Position numbers and translations under genes: made by a program. DNA of 64,000 nucleotides from assembly GCF_027244095.1 (NCBI RefSeq), contig NC_069659.1, positions 336,392,750 to 336,456,749 on the forward strand. The letters are read 5' to 3'. Source of the DNA: Hemicordylus capensis (Eukaryota > Chordata > Lepidosauria > Squamata > Cordylidae). Under the pieces are notes generated by a model. It did no database searches. It worked only from the letters and a program-made list of their open reading frames with translations, and had not been told where the DNA came from. Position 1 is the first letter of the stretch. Each line of letters opens with the position of its first letter. Positions 33,885-45,500 of the stretch are shown piece by piece.

Positions 33885-34165
33885 CCTGCAATCTGGATGG
33901 TTTTAAAAAGGGATTAGCCAAATTCATGGAGGACACAGCTATCAATGGCCACCACTAGCCTTGATGGCTGTGTATTCTATCAGGATCAGAGATGGCATGA
34001 CCCTGGACATCAGGTGCTGGGGAACACCACTGGGAGGGGCAGGTGCTTCTTCTCCCCGCTTGCAGGCTCCCTAGATGCACTTCATTGACCACCAAGTGAC
34101 AAAGGATGCTGGACTGGGTGGGCCTTTGGTCTGATTCTCCAGCAAGGCTTTCCTTGTGTTCTAAT
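33885..34165 (+). mobile_element. CR1-like LINE 3' fragment, second subfamily
   Basis: Words such as GGTTTTAAAAAGGGATTAG, CATGGAGGACACAGCTATC and GATGCTGGACTGGGTGGG, ending TTCCTTGTGTTCTAATG, match a CR1 3' UTR of another subfamily. Confidence 0.7.
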
Positions 34166-35019
34166 GGGACTAACTTAAGTAATTTCCCTTATCATGTCAG
34201 CCAGCTGGCCTGCTGGATACAGAGCTTGCAATAGGCTTACATAAAAAGCAGCATCTAGAGCTTAATTTGCATCAGCCCTGACAATGACTTGCAATACCTA
34301 GGCTCATTTCTGGACCGTAAAAGCAGTGAACATGCTCCTCAGTCCAGAAGCCCTGCAGAGTGCATTTCCTTCACCACAGCAACTATAGGGAGTCCACAAA
34401 AATCGGGGAAATGGGGAAGGGCTTCAGATGAAAGGGCATTGCTTCCAAACAGACAGTGGCCCATTCATACAACACTTCTTTTTTCTGACCAGTTTGGCCT
34501 CCCCCCCCCCCCCATGATAGAGACATGACTGTGTCCGTACCTGGGTATTGCAAGGCAGCCCCTGGAAACAGAGCTCAAAGAAGTAGCAAGTGAACCCAAA
34601 AAGGCTGGCTGCCAATGGAGGTGTTATGTAGGGTCCAGAAGCTCTGCCCCTTACTAGAGCTCAGACTGATCTAAAACATGTGTCTGAGAGCTGGCCTCAC
34701 CCTTCTCCCGAGTAGGCCCATTTGGAGGGAGGCTCGGAGGAGCCAGGTGAGCATTTAACTTCATGTGGATGTTCAGCCCTGAGATGGCATCACCTCTGAT
34801 CCTAGGACCCTGGGGGTGATGGAGGGGAGTCCTGATCGATTAGCAAGTAGCTTTGGTTTGTGCAGCAGGCTATATATAGTTTGCCCACTGGATTACCATA
34901 TTCCATGCCCTTTATAAGTAGCACAGCCACATATAGCTAAGTGTAGGCTTAGACAGTATGTGCCACAGAGACCAGACTTTTCAGGCTGGAGGCCTTCTTA
35001 CTGAGTGACTCTTTTTTAC
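34166..35019. other. No gene recognised
   Basis: A run of 13 or more C at 34501; otherwise unassigned. 35286-35824, after the L2-tailed repeat, is likewise GC-moderate and unassigned with a TGTC run near 35705. Confidence 0.45.
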
Positions 35020-35285
35020 AAGGGCAATGACCCCTGCTAACTGGGCAAAGAGGCACCTTTTAAATGTGGCAATTCTCTTTATTTAGCAGGGGGAGAGTAA
35101 CAGGCCTTATCCACCCCCAGCACAGTAACTCCAGTGACTGTTGCTGGTGTCTATCTGACGTATCTTTTTAGCTTGTGAGCCCTTTGGGGACAGGGAACCA
35201 TCTTATTTATTATTTGTCTATGTAAACCACTTTGGAAACTTTTGTTGAAAAGCAGTATATTAGTAGTTGTTGTTGTTGTTCTTGA
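35020..35285 (+). repeat. L2-tailed repeat copy
   Basis: Plus orientation, from TGCTAACTGGGCAAAGAGGC to AGCAGTATATTAGTAGTTG and a TTG-repeat tail. Confidence 0.78.
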
Positions 35286-35824
35286 TATAATGGGGTGTGG
35301 CAAAGTTGGAAGGGGCCCTGGGGGAAGATTTGAGGATGGGCCTCCAAGATGGGCCTCCTACCTGCCTACCCTACCACCTGCCTTCGCCTCTTGCCCCCTG
35401 CCTTCACTGTCTACCTTGCGCCCACCTGGATGGCTGCACTCTGGTCCAATGTGGCCTGATGACATCGCCAAGTGAGAACAAACTTGCCTTAAAGGGGCTG
35501 CCTCTTCTTATGGGATCAGGGTAGTGAAAAGCTCTGCTGCTCAGTGATGTCAGAGAGAGGCTGGCCAGCATGCATTGGGGCCGAGCATCCAGTGCAGGGG
35601 GTGGTAGAGAGGTGGCGGGTGGCTCCTGAGCACTCACACACCCACACTCAATGGAGGCTAACTACACCCCTACATATTAAAGAGATTCCAAAGGCCCTGG
35701 GAGTCTCTGTCTGTCTGTCTTTCTGGGAATCCCATTTATATCAATCACTCTGAGCAATCTGGAGGGAGGGTATTGATCTCTGGCATTCCCCCCCCCCCAC
35801 TACCGCCCAGTACTCATCTTATCC

Positions 35825-36137
35825 TTAGAGAGGAGAGCTGGTCTTGTGGTAGCAAGCATGACTTGTCCCCATAGCTAAGCAGGGTCTGCCCTGGTTGCAT
35901 ATGAATGGGAGACTGGAAGTATGAGCACTGTAAGATATTCCCCTCAGGGGATGAAGCTGCTCTGGGAAGAGCAGAAGGTTCCAAGTTCCCTCCCTGGCTT
36001 CTCCAAGATAGGGCTGAGAGAGATTCCTGCCTGCAACCTTGGAGAAGCTGCTGCCAGTCTGTGAAGACAATACTGAGCTAGATAGACCAATGGTCTGACT
36101 CTGTATATGACAGTTTCCTATGTTCCCATGTTCCTAT
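35825..36137 (+). repeat. 5S-headed SINE copy
   Basis: Plus-strand copy starting GAGAGGAGAGCTGGTCTTG, with 5S words AGCTAAGCAGGGTCTG and ATGGGAGACT, and the CR1-like tail repeated at the end (TATGTTCCCATGTTCCT). Confidence 0.88.
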
Positions 36138-36234
36138 CCTTCCCAGTTCTTCTGATCAACAACTGCTTCAGTCCTGCATGAATTACAAACCTGTGTGAAT
36201 TTACATCCGCTTGCTTTCAATGATAGCAAGTAAA

Positions 36235-36790
36235 TCTTTATTTGTAAGTCTTTATTTCGGTCTCTGACAAAAGCATACAATAATACAAACTAATATCTGT
36301 ATACATACAGATAATCAATTGAATATCAAATTAGTTGAATACAATAAACAGAATGAGTTACCAACTCCCATCGGATTCTATACGCGACAGAACAGCAGTT
36401 TTAAACATATTAGGATTCTCATCTGAAAGCAAATATGAAACATAAAATTTCTCAGAACGACCCTGTAAGGGCAATATAGGAGCCATGGAGAGACAGCAGA
36501 TTTCTTGATTAAAAACACAATGCAGAAGAACATGCTCTTATGGGGACATGGTCATTCTACATATGGAATTCTGCGATATCTTCCTTGTAATACTAATTCC
36601 TAGACCTCCTTGGCCTAGAAATGGTTAAATACTCCACAGGTATAATACTTACATTGACTATCTCCCTAACATAATACTTCGGCACAATACTGAAATCATT
36701 TTGGTGTTCTACATTCAATACTCGTTGAATGACAAGTTGCTTTTCTGTTCGGGAATAGAAGTGCTAGAGAGAAAAGGTGATCCATGAAGT
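36235..36790 (-). mobile_element. Possible LINE 3' end of uncertain clade
   Basis: AT-rich block beginning TCTTTATTTCGGTCTCTGAC (a poly(A)-like tail when read on the minus strand). A similar start occurs at 18580 (GTTTATTATGGCCCAAGACC). Similar ends are known from R4/Rex-type LINEs, but I cannot confirm the clade. Confidence 0.35.
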
Positions 36791-37789
36791 TTTGCAGGGC
36801 CAATTTGTGGGCTTTAGTGGGCGCTCAGAACCAAGAAATGTGTCCCTTACCGATTAAGAGATTCAGAAATTGGAATTTGAAAAGGATATTCCTCTACAAA
36901 GTGTGGTCCTGTGAAATCACTTCTTTACCCAGGTGCTGTAGTTATATTTAGCAGTATCCAAACCCAGCTGCTTTTTAAAGAGAAAAACATGCAGCTGAAT
37001 GCATAGAAATGTCAGTTTGTTTGCCTGAAATATAAAGTTCAGGGACATTTCACAACACTATCCCCCTCTAAAGTCTGATTTTTATATTGTTTCCTAGACT
37101 TCTTATGGTGCAATACCACCAACTAGTGGTGAAAGGATTGCATGCAGCCTCTGAATTAATTAAATTAATCTATTAAACAAACAAAACAAAGCAAAAAACC
37201 AGAACCATAGACAAAATATTGCACAGATGTTCAGTGCTATTAAGTAGTTACATTTGAGGTTGTTAGGAGAGGTGAAATTCCTTAACAGAGCAGCCAGCCC
37301 TTTTATTCTCAAGGATTAAGCCATTATTCCTGAACGGCCAACCTACAAGTTGATAACTGGCAACTTGAGAGCAGCAGAATGGCTGAGATAGGAAAATTCA
37401 CCCAGCAGGCATTCTCCTTACATCTGCAGAATCAGCATTTCAGGAAAGTCAGTAAGGCACTAGTTTCCTGCATCTCAGTTCCTAGTTTGAAGCCACATAG
37501 GTGAGTGTCCCAAGTTGTTGAAAACATTACATGCATTCAAATTGTGTCTCAAAGATAGGCATTCAGGGTTGTTTGTTTGTTTGTTTAAATCTAGGTTATA
37601 CCTAGGTGGATGGGTGCCTAGACAGGATACTTGCTCTAAAAGAACAGATGGCATGGGAGCAGAATGAATTCGATCAGAGGTTTCCAACCACGGGTACTTT
37701 GATTATAGGGAAGATACACAGATCCCTCCAGCCTTCCTTGGCTCTCTCTCTCCAGGAGGGCAGGTGGTGGTGGGGAGGTGGTGTTAGGC
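36791..37789. other. No gene recognised
   Basis: Unassigned AT-rich DNA with a GTTT run at 37570-37586. Confidence 0.45.
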
Positions 37790-38088
37790 AGGAACATAGG
37801 AAGCTGCCGTATACTGAGTCAGACCATTGGTCTATCTAGCTCAGTATTGACTTCACAGACTGGCAGCGGCTTTTCCAACCTTGCAGGCAGGAATCTCTCA
37901 GCCCTATCTTGGAGAAGCCAGGGAGGGAACTTGGAACCTTCGGCTCTTCCCAGAGCGGCTTCATCCCCTGAGGGGAATACCTTACAGTGCTCACACTTCT
38001 AGTCTCCTATTCATATGCAACCAGGTCAGACCCTGCTTAGCTAAGGGGACAAATCATGCTTGCTTCCATAAGACCAGCTCTCCTCCCC
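37790..38088 (-). repeat. 5S-headed SINE copy
   Basis: Near full-length minus-strand copy with an intact tail (AGGAACATAGGAAGCTGCC) and 5S-like head. A hAT-like palindromic element begins about 10 bp beyond it. Confidence 0.87.
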
Positions 38089-38097
38089 ATATAGGGC

Positions 38098-38202
38098 AGA
38101 GATGGCCAACTATGGCTCTCCAGCTAGTTGGACTACAGTCTCCATCATCCTAAGCAGTGCACCTGAGGATGATGGTAGTCCAACTGGAGCATCCCAGAGT
38201 GG
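38098..38202. mobile_element. Short palindromic MITE
   Basis: GATGGCCAACTATGGCTCTC and GGACTACAGTCTCCATCATC pair with GAGGATGATGGTAGTCC; about 10 bp from a 5S-headed SINE. Confidence 0.6.
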
Positions 38203-38489
38203 ACATTCCTCTAGCAGGGCTTTTCTTCTCTATTTGCCCTCCCTTCGTCCTCTCCATGACTGGCCAACTGTGTGCTCAAGCTCAGTCTACTCCTCCCTCA
38301 GGCTCATTCTCCTTATTGGCATTGCCCTTGCTGCTGAACCTGTCAGTCAAACAGAGCCAGTCACGATAGAGGCGGGGTACAGTCCAGGATAAGCTATGGG
38401 GCCCATGAGGGTCCAAAAGACAGGAAGAGAAAGGAAGCCACAGGATAGCACAAGGGTGTTTTCTACCACCACCACCCCCATTCCAGGAA

Positions 38490-38675
38490 AATCACCTCCA
38501 GCCTCAAGATGTCTTGAAATACCAGTTGCAGGGGAGCAACAGCAGGAGAGAGGACATGTCCTCATCGCTTCCCTTTGGACTTCTCGAAGGCATTTGGATG
38601 ACCACCCTGGGAAACAGGATGCTGGACTAGATAGGCCTTGGGCCTGAACCCAGCAGGGCTGTTCTAATGCCCAGA
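38490..38675 (+). mobile_element. CR1-like LINE 3' UTR fragment
   Basis: Short copy from CCAGCCTCAAGATGTCTTG to CCAGCAGGGCTGTTCTAATG, fairly diverged. Confidence 0.75.
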
Positions 38676-40369
38676 GTAGATTCATTTAGCTTGCATTTTA
38701 TTTCCTACTAACTGTTCCTTCACTGTCCCAGTTCTTGGCTGCTTATATGTGGCACCCAACTAAAGCTTTGAGACAGAAGGGGTACACTTGTTTTAAAAAG
38801 GCTGGACCCCTGAATTAAAGCTTCCTAAAACTACTATAATTACTGGGGTGTTTTTTTTAACTCAAGGAAGCCATCAAATCCTTTCATCTGGCTTTGGGAG
38901 TAGAGCTTCCTTTTCTGAGGCATCCTATCTCAGAGGGAGGAGACTTAACTTATACACACAGATTACTTTTACTAAGTCAGCTGCTGTACATACAAAATAG
39001 CAAAGCAGGAAAAACAGGTATCCCTAGTGCCAGCAGTTTAGGCCAGGCAAAGTAGACAAAAGACATTTGGTGGCCTGACAAAAGCAAGAACCAGGAAGCA
39101 CTAATTATCCAAAGTGATCACCTTACAGAGTCAATTCAACATCAGATGGTGCCAATAATGGTGCTTTAGATGGTGCAAAAGCAAAGCAAGTGAATGTGAT
39201 AAGGACTTTGGATGGAAGATCACTGGGCGTCCCATGAAAGAGTTGGATGGAAGTGCACAGCAACTTGTAAATCCATTATCCAGTGTGGTATAGTGGTTAG
39301 AGTGCTGGACTAGGACCGGGGAGACCAGAGTTTAAATCCCCATTCAGCCATGATACTAGCTGGGTGATTCTGGGCCAGTCACTTCTCTCTCAGCCTAACC
39401 TACTTCACAGGGTTGTTGTGAGGAGAAACTCAAGTATGTAGTACACCGCTCTGGGCTCCTTGGAGGAAGAGCGGGATATAAATGTAAAAAATTAAATAAA
39501 TAATAAATAATTATCTGGCAAGGAGAGCCTATTGGGAGAGTAGTAAGTAAAGAATTGGCTAGCACCAATCCACTCACTGCTTTATCCTCATGTCTAAATT
39601 GCATCATGTTCTTAGGAAATAACCAGCAGACCAAACGGTCTGAAGGCACATGATGCACCTACCAACCAGGCTGAAGGTAAGCAAACCTGTATCTGGCCAG
39701 TGCTTGGACAGAGGAACTCTAATGGCAGGCTACAACTGTAATAAACAAACAAATGAGCACAAACCACCATTTTGCATAGAGCTGTTATCTTCCAAACTCA
39801 CATGAAGTAAAAGACCAGCAGGACTTACAATTTGTATTTCAGACACACATAGCAGTCATGGGGAACTGACCCTTGGCCCAATATAAAAGTAGAACTGGAA
39901 GTCTAGATTCTCTCTTCTGAAATAGACTTCTGATTAACAGTCCTAATTTAGTTTTCCTTTAACAAGCTACACATAGCAGCTAAAGCCATTCTATACCTTA
40001 GTCTTGCTTGTGAAAGTATACATAGTGACACATTTAGTATCTCTTTGGCCCAATGAAATTTCAATTAACACTTGGGTTTAAAAATTAATCACCACAGACA
40101 GTCTTATTCACATTTTAATTGGGGATGTAATTATAAAATGAGCTGGTCAAAGACTTGTTTAAGTCACATACTTAACTGGAATGTGCACATTAAATAGTTA
40201 TATATTCATGTTTGTTATTGCATATAGTAGTCTAAACTGGCACACATGGTCACCACACTTTCACAAGAGCAAACCTCAAACATAAGAGAACCACAGACTA
40301 CATTTCATCAGGATGGCCTTTTAATGCAACTTTTGAAGTGCAAGAAATCCCCACTGTCTATACAGATGG
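38676..40369. other. Downstream flank of RPL22L1
   Basis: Apart from the Sauria SINE at 39281, repeat-poor sequence with no exon recognised; 39900-40370 is AT-rich and unique-looking. Confidence 0.45.
39281..39515 (+). repeat. Sauria-type tRNA SINE, full length
   Basis: tRNA-derived head with GGTATAGTGGTTAGAGTGCT and AGAGTTTAAATCCC (A- and B-box areas), central part with CCCAGTCACTTC-like words, and the tail CCTTGGAGGAAGAGCGGG followed by ATAAATGTAAA. A 6-bp target duplication ATTATC lies at 39275-39280 and 39510-39515. Family knowledge: Sauria SINEs are squamate-specific and use Bov-B (RTE) machinery. Confidence 0.9.
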
Positions 40370-40486
40370 TTTAAGTCTGTGTACAAGTTCTTTATTTGGT
40401 AATAAATTAATTCATTCTCATAAATAGATGGTTCATTTGTACACTCTGCTCATCAAGGAACACAACGTGCCATGTAAAAGCTCATT
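40370..40486 (-). other. RPL22L1: RPL22L1 3' UTR and polyadenylation signal
   Basis: After the TAA at 40489-40487 the minus strand carries an AATAAA hexamer at 40396-40391, about 90 nt downstream of the stop. Cleavage would be expected near 40370, giving a short 3' UTR typical of ribosomal protein genes. The end point is an estimate. Confidence 0.7.
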
Positions 40487-43400
40487 TTATTCCTCGGCTT
40501 CAGACTCTTCATCCTCGTGACTGATCTGGAAATATCGCAGCTCATAGGTCTCTTTGTCAGATGCAACCACGCGTAGCCAGTCACGAAGATTATTCTTCTT
40601 GAGATACTTCTTTGTGAGATACTTAAGGTACCTTCAAAACACAATGCAAGGAAGCACATTATGTAATCCAAGAATAAACTTTTCAAGAGATAAGTAAAAA
40701 ATCCAGCAGTTCTATAATGTCCAGACAGCAGTGAAATACTTATTAGTGATAAAATTTTCATTAATACAAGTTACTTTAAAGCAGGGTGGATTTGATTTAA
40801 ATCACGATTTAAATCACTAGCAGGGTGGATAAAAATCAATGATTTTTTTTTAAATCAAAAAAATCTGATTTAAATAAAAAAAATCTGATTTTTTTGATTT
40901 TTTTAAAAAAAATCATTGATTTTTATCCACCCTGCTAGTGATTTAAATCAGTTTGATTTAAATCAAATCCACCCTGCTTTAAAGACAGAATTTTATTCCC
41001 AGAAAGACTGCCTGACTGCATACAAAACTGCCCAGTCTTTCCGTTCTTGTGGGGTAAGATCCAGGGTCAGTTACCAGCAGAGGGGAGGCTGATGGGGACC
41101 TGGGGACAGCCTGCACCCAGGCTGTGGAGCTCCCACTCCATGAGGCCTGCCAAATACAGGCTAGTAGTATCTGGCTTATTGTATTGCTTTTAACTGTATC
41201 TATCTTTTGTTATGCATCACTGTTATGTACTTTATAAACACTTAAGGTGTTTATAAAGATTAAGGGGAGTATATAAAACTTTTAATAAAATAAATAGGTG
41301 AAAATTATTAAATATGCTCCAAGGATTTCAGGATGTTATAAAAACCTCACTCCCTCTCAAAACCTCACTCCTTCCGACATTTGAAAATAAGTTCAAGTGA
41401 AATCATTTACCTTCATTTCAAATAAGCATGTTATGATCAAGATACTAGTTATGAAACTAAATTACTTCAACATTCCAAACTGTAACAATACCATCTCAAC
41501 TTCCTATCCCATGGCAAAGTATGTTCCCATTTCAGTGCACAATGGAAAATAGTCTGTGGATGCTAAGTGAGAGGAAGCATTTTGCCAAATACACACAGGT
41601 CTTACAAACACAACAATGTGAACAGACAGTCTTAAACTGACGTACTTTTGTTGGACAATTTATGAATCTCAACTACAGATACTGCAAATGTTTTAAATTA
41701 CTGTTACACATCCCAAGTCTTCAAGATCAGGCAAGAAACAAGAAAACTGCACTGTATGAAATAAAAACACCAACCTTTTTGAGAACTGTCTCTCAGATGT
41801 CACTGTGATCTTGTTTTTAAAACGTTCAATATGAACTACATTTCCCAGGTTTCCAGTTTTTCCATTGACTTTAACTTTTTCCTTCAGGAACTGTTCCTAA
41901 TCCAAAAGAGAACAAAAATGCAACACTAGGGAATGGTGCCCTAGGTGTGGAACTAGGGAAGGTACCCTAGTCAGACAGCCCTTGTTATTACAATCACAGG
42001 TAATGAAATTTAGCTGAGCAAAACCTAAATACTTTTGAGAAATTTAGGATATACAATACAACTCAATATCTACGTAGCCTTTGAGGTATCCAAAATATTT
42101 GTAAGCGACATGCTTACAATTACAATGCTCATTTTGATAAGAGAGTCACTCATCTAGTGCAGGTATTCATGCACTGGTCATCTCCAGATTAGACTACTGT
42201 AATGCACCTTACATGCCCTTGTAGAGTCTGATTTAATATAAAGGATTTTATCATGAATCCTTTTTATCAAAACTGCTTCTTCAGAACATATTAATTCAAC
42301 TTTATGTGATCCACCTCAGCTACCAATTTTGTTTCTGGGCCGAATTCAAGCTACTGGTTGTCACTTTTAAGGCCTTAAGTGAGTTCAGAGATGAAGCAGG
42401 CAAACACAAAGAACAGAGCCTTCTTGGTACTGACTCCCGATCGTGTGGGAACTCCCAGGTACTGGAAATCCATATGACCCCTACCTTCTACTTGAGGCAC
42501 CAGGAACGTTGCTGCTCTTAATTTATTGCTTGTTTATATTTAAACCTTTTTTTGTTTACTTCACTGTAAGTCACCGATATATAAATGTTTTAACACAATA
42601 TGCTTAATGTTATTTACTGGGCAGCTCTGGCAAGTGGGCAGCTCTACTTTATTATGAATTTAACTAAAATAATGTATACACTTTGTTTTAAAAGAAACCT
42701 GGACAATTAGAATGTCAGTATTACTAGGGTGCGATGTATGGTGCCACTTTAACCATTAAAACTGGGACAGAGGAGTGTAAATAGTAGTACTTACAAAGTT
42801 TCCTGAATCAAATATTCCATCTTCTACAGGATGGGTGAGATCAAGGCTATACTTGCAAGATGACTTTTTCAGCTTTTTGGTTTTTTGCTGTGGGGGAAAT
42901 TAAGAACCAACCAAACACATCAATGTTAATTTTTATTTTATGACTTCCATTTTAGTAGGTGTGAGGCATAGATATGCAAGAACACCTATATTCTTCTCAA
43001 CTTAAGTGAAGCTCTTTTATAGCAGGCAAGAAATAAATCAGAAATAATCCCCCCATCCAGCAAAACAGTAAGAAGCTCTAACTGAACAAATAGGCACCTT
43101 TTAAAAGTGGTGATTCTCTTTATTTAGCAGGGGGAGAGCAACTGGCCCTGTCCATCCTCAGCACAGCATTCCAACAGTGGCTGTTACTGGTGTCTATCTT
43201 GTTTCTTTTTTAGACTGTAAACCCTTTGGGGACATGGAGCTATTTTATTTATTTATATCTACATAAACCACTTTTCAACTTTTGTTGAAAAGTGGTATAT
43301 AAATACCCATCGTATTCTTAAACATTTGCCTTTACTTTCCTCCAAATTGCTTGATAATACTTAGATATACCTACATTCTTCTCAATTTTGCCTGTAGCTC

Positions 43401-45398
43401 TATCTAATGTATTCTAGAGACCATTGTGGTGACCACCACATCAACTGTTAACTATCATTGGCTAAAAGTAACTGAAAAACTCAAAGCAGCAGAGGGGATG
43501 GGAATGACAAAGGACTACTCACCTCTTCAAGGTGTTCTTGAATTCTATACCACACACACAATCAGTCCTATTTTGAATTTATGAGCAGTTCTGTACTCAA
43601 CTACCAATTCTGATTATAATCCCTACTTCACCTATAAAAGTGAGGGGAAAATGCATTTGTGACCATGACATGGAGACAAAGTGTTCGGAGTAACTAATCT
43701 GAATTAAGTGTTCTTGTGGCACAGAATCCCACCCTGTGATTCTTGTCACAGTTCTTAGCTGCAGACTGGCATTTGCTTAATCAAGGCAGTCAAGCATAGA
43801 ATGGAGCAATATGAATTTCATGGACTTTGGGGCCTATATATCTATATTTATCTCATTTATACATTTTTAAGATATAAACTGCTTATTCCATGATGTTAGT
43901 GCAAAGAACAATGTGGTGACAGTGTTGTCAATTGCTAGATTCTAGGACGTATGGGTGTGTTGAGGGGAGCTGTCAAAATCAATGTAAACAGACTGTGACA
44001 AGGACACCACGGTAGAACACTTAAAAAGGCAGATAGCTGCACAAGGAAATAAGATCTGAATACACAGCCTATCCGTACTATCTGTATCATAAAACAAAAT
44101 TAAGGTGGACTGCTGGTGCCATTTTGCCTTCTCCTGCTCCCCATCATATCACTGGGTCAGGGAAACAGCTGATGTGGTGGTCACCACAATGGTCTCTAGC
44201 AGACATTAGATAGAGCTACAGGCAAAATTGAGAAGAATGTAGGTATATCTAAGTACAGTCTTTCAAGGATAATCAGAGAAATTAAGGGTGGGGTTTTTTC
44301 GGGTTAGGGTAATCTAACAAGGAAGAAACACTTCAAACCAAGAATGCTCGAGCAGCACAAGTATGACCTAGTATTGCCACTTTTATCTTGGCAGAGCTCC
44401 TATGCCTTTAACAGCAACATGACAGGAGACAAGTGGTCTATGTAACAGATACAACCTTCCTCAACACTGCGAGTATGCTTGGGAAAGCTTCACCTAGTAT
44501 TCATGACACAGATCTTAGGGTTGTGGTGGACAGCTTTCTGAAAGTATCAACTCAGCTGTGGAAAAAGCCAAATCCATGCTAGAGATCATAAGGAAAGGGA
44601 TTAAACATAAAAACGCCAATATTATATTAATTTAATTTTAGATCCTGCTCAGGTTGAATCAGGAAAACCCCATTCTGAGTGCATGTGAGCACACTCTGCC
44701 TTACAGAACAAAACTCATTCGGCACACAGATGGAAAAAAAAATTAGAGGGAACACTGGTTAGGGGAGATTTTGAACCTGGATCCCTCCAGTCCTACTCTA
44801 GCGCACTAGCCACTGCACAAACTGGTTCTTCAATAGGGAATTTGAACTCGGCTCTCCCCTAGTCCAGGGCGGGGCAAACCTGGCTCTCCAGTTGTTGAAC
44901 TATAACTCTCCCATCATGATGGAAGTTGCAGTTTAACCACCGGAGGGCCACGTTTTGCAACTCCGGGACTAAATCAGCCGTCACGAACGACACATTGGGC
45001 GCTTGCGAAACGTCAATTCCTCCCCTGGAGGTGGCCGATGGAGCGGGGGTAGTGATGGGTGGCCAATCCGAGGCTCTCCCGTTGCTGTCCAACTACAACT
45101 CCCCGCGGCTGGGAATGACGGGAGTTGTAGTCCGACAACAGCCGAGTGTCTCAGGCTGACCACCCGTGTGATGCATTGATCCATCTCGCCACCGCTATTA
45201 AGGGGCACCTGGCTAGAAGGCAACACAGCGGGGCACACCTGAGGTGGGCCACCTCGCAGCCAGCCAGCGTCACCCGGCCGAAAGAACCGAGAGGGCAGTC
45301 ACTAGGGGCCTCCTTCCCACGTGCCACTGGCCCACCGACCCACAGCACACTCTCCCCGTCAATGCCAGCCCCGCTGCACTAAGACTCACCAGCGCCAT
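40487..45398 (-). CDS. RPL22L1: Ribosomal protein L22-like 1 (eL22 paralogue), four coding exons
   Basis: Encodes a 122-residue paralogue of large-subunit protein eL22, acting in cytoplasmic 60S ribosomes and binding RNA. Coding exons on the minus strand: 45398-45390 (Met-Ala-Leu), 42887-42795, 41896-41775 and 40631-40487; together 369 nt with no stop before the final TAA. All introns are GT-AG (about 2.5, 0.9 and 1.1 kb); the last junction splits an Arg codon. Visible family features are the [16 protein letters not shown] block, [40 protein letters not shown], and [20 protein letters not shown] followed by an acidic tail. [15 protein letters not shown] and the GIFDSGNF form point to RPL22L1 rather than RPL22. 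Length equals the human protein as I recall it. Split exons with a proper promoter argue against a processed pseudogene. In mammals RPL22 represses RPL22L1 through RNA stem-loops; whether that holds here is unknown. EIF5A2 lies upstream on the same strand. Confidence 0.97.
40782..40976. mobile_element. Palindromic hAT-like MITE in RPL22L1 intron 3
   Basis: 195 bp, almost fully self-complementary, made of GATTTAAATC-type words; ends CAGGGTGGATTTGATTTAAA on both sides inverted. A perfect 8-bp duplication CTTTAAAG lies at 40774-40781 and 40977-40984. The word CTAGCAGGGTGGATAAAAAT also occurs inside both arms. It lies 151 bp upstream of the last exon in transcript order. Confidence 0.85.
42150..42595 (+). 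mobile_element. L2-like LINE fragment in RPL22L1 intron 2
   Basis: One frame reads [15 protein letters not shown] at 42170-42215, the typical L2 reverse transcriptase motif ([15 protein letters not shown]), and later pieces and the tail GTAAGTCACCGATATATAAA fit the L2 end. Old, frames broken, antisense to the gene. Confidence 0.65.
43082..43312 (+). repeat. L2-tailed repeat copy in RPL22L1 intron 1
   Basis: Full-length copy antisense to the gene; ACTGAACAAATAGGCACC to GTGGTATATAAATACCC. It lies 46 bp left of a large inverted repeat. Confidence 0.75.
43358..44255. repeat. Long inverted repeat in RPL22L1 intron 1
   Basis: Arms 43358-43449 and 44163-44255 are inverted copies of about 92 bases with only some three differences; key words are TACTTAGATATACCTACATT, CTGTAGCTCTATCTAATGT and GGTGACCACCACATCA. 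The spacer is about 710 bp. Ends at TA on both sides, so a Tc1/mariner-like element with long ends is possible, but the spacer shows no transposase. Confidence 0.75.
44555..44630 (+). mobile_element. Small CR1-like fragment in RPL22L1 intron 1
   Basis: GCCAAATCCATGCTAGAGAT and AAGGAAAGGGATTAAA match the part just 5' of the RT end in the copy at 2355. Antisense to the host gene. Confidence 0.55.
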
Positions 45399-45420
45399 TT
45401 TGAGCAGACGCTAAGCCTCC

Positions 45421-45500
45421 GAAAAGAGCGGACCCGCCCCGCGGCCGAGTTTTTATACGCGCGTGCCTGTGACGCAATTACGCGCTACGTGGAAGGGCCG
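45421..45500 (-). promoter_or_regulatory. RPL22L1: RPL22L1 core promoter: TATA box and TOP-like start
   Basis: On the minus strand a TATAAAAA box lies at 45450-45457. About 29 bases downstream is the pyrimidine run CTCTTTTC (45428-45421), a fitting TOP-type transcription start as in most ribosomal protein genes. This leaves a 5' UTR of about 30 nt before the ATG at 45398. Upstream are CpG-rich sequence and a TGACGCAA-like CRE/AP-1 word on the plus strand near 45470. The exact start is inferred from spacing, not measured. Confidence 0.75.

Noticed and set aside
40487-45398. RPL22L1 as a processed pseudogene, or as RPL22 itself
   Set aside because: Introns, promoter and an intact frame exclude a processed copy, and the residues fit RPL22L1.
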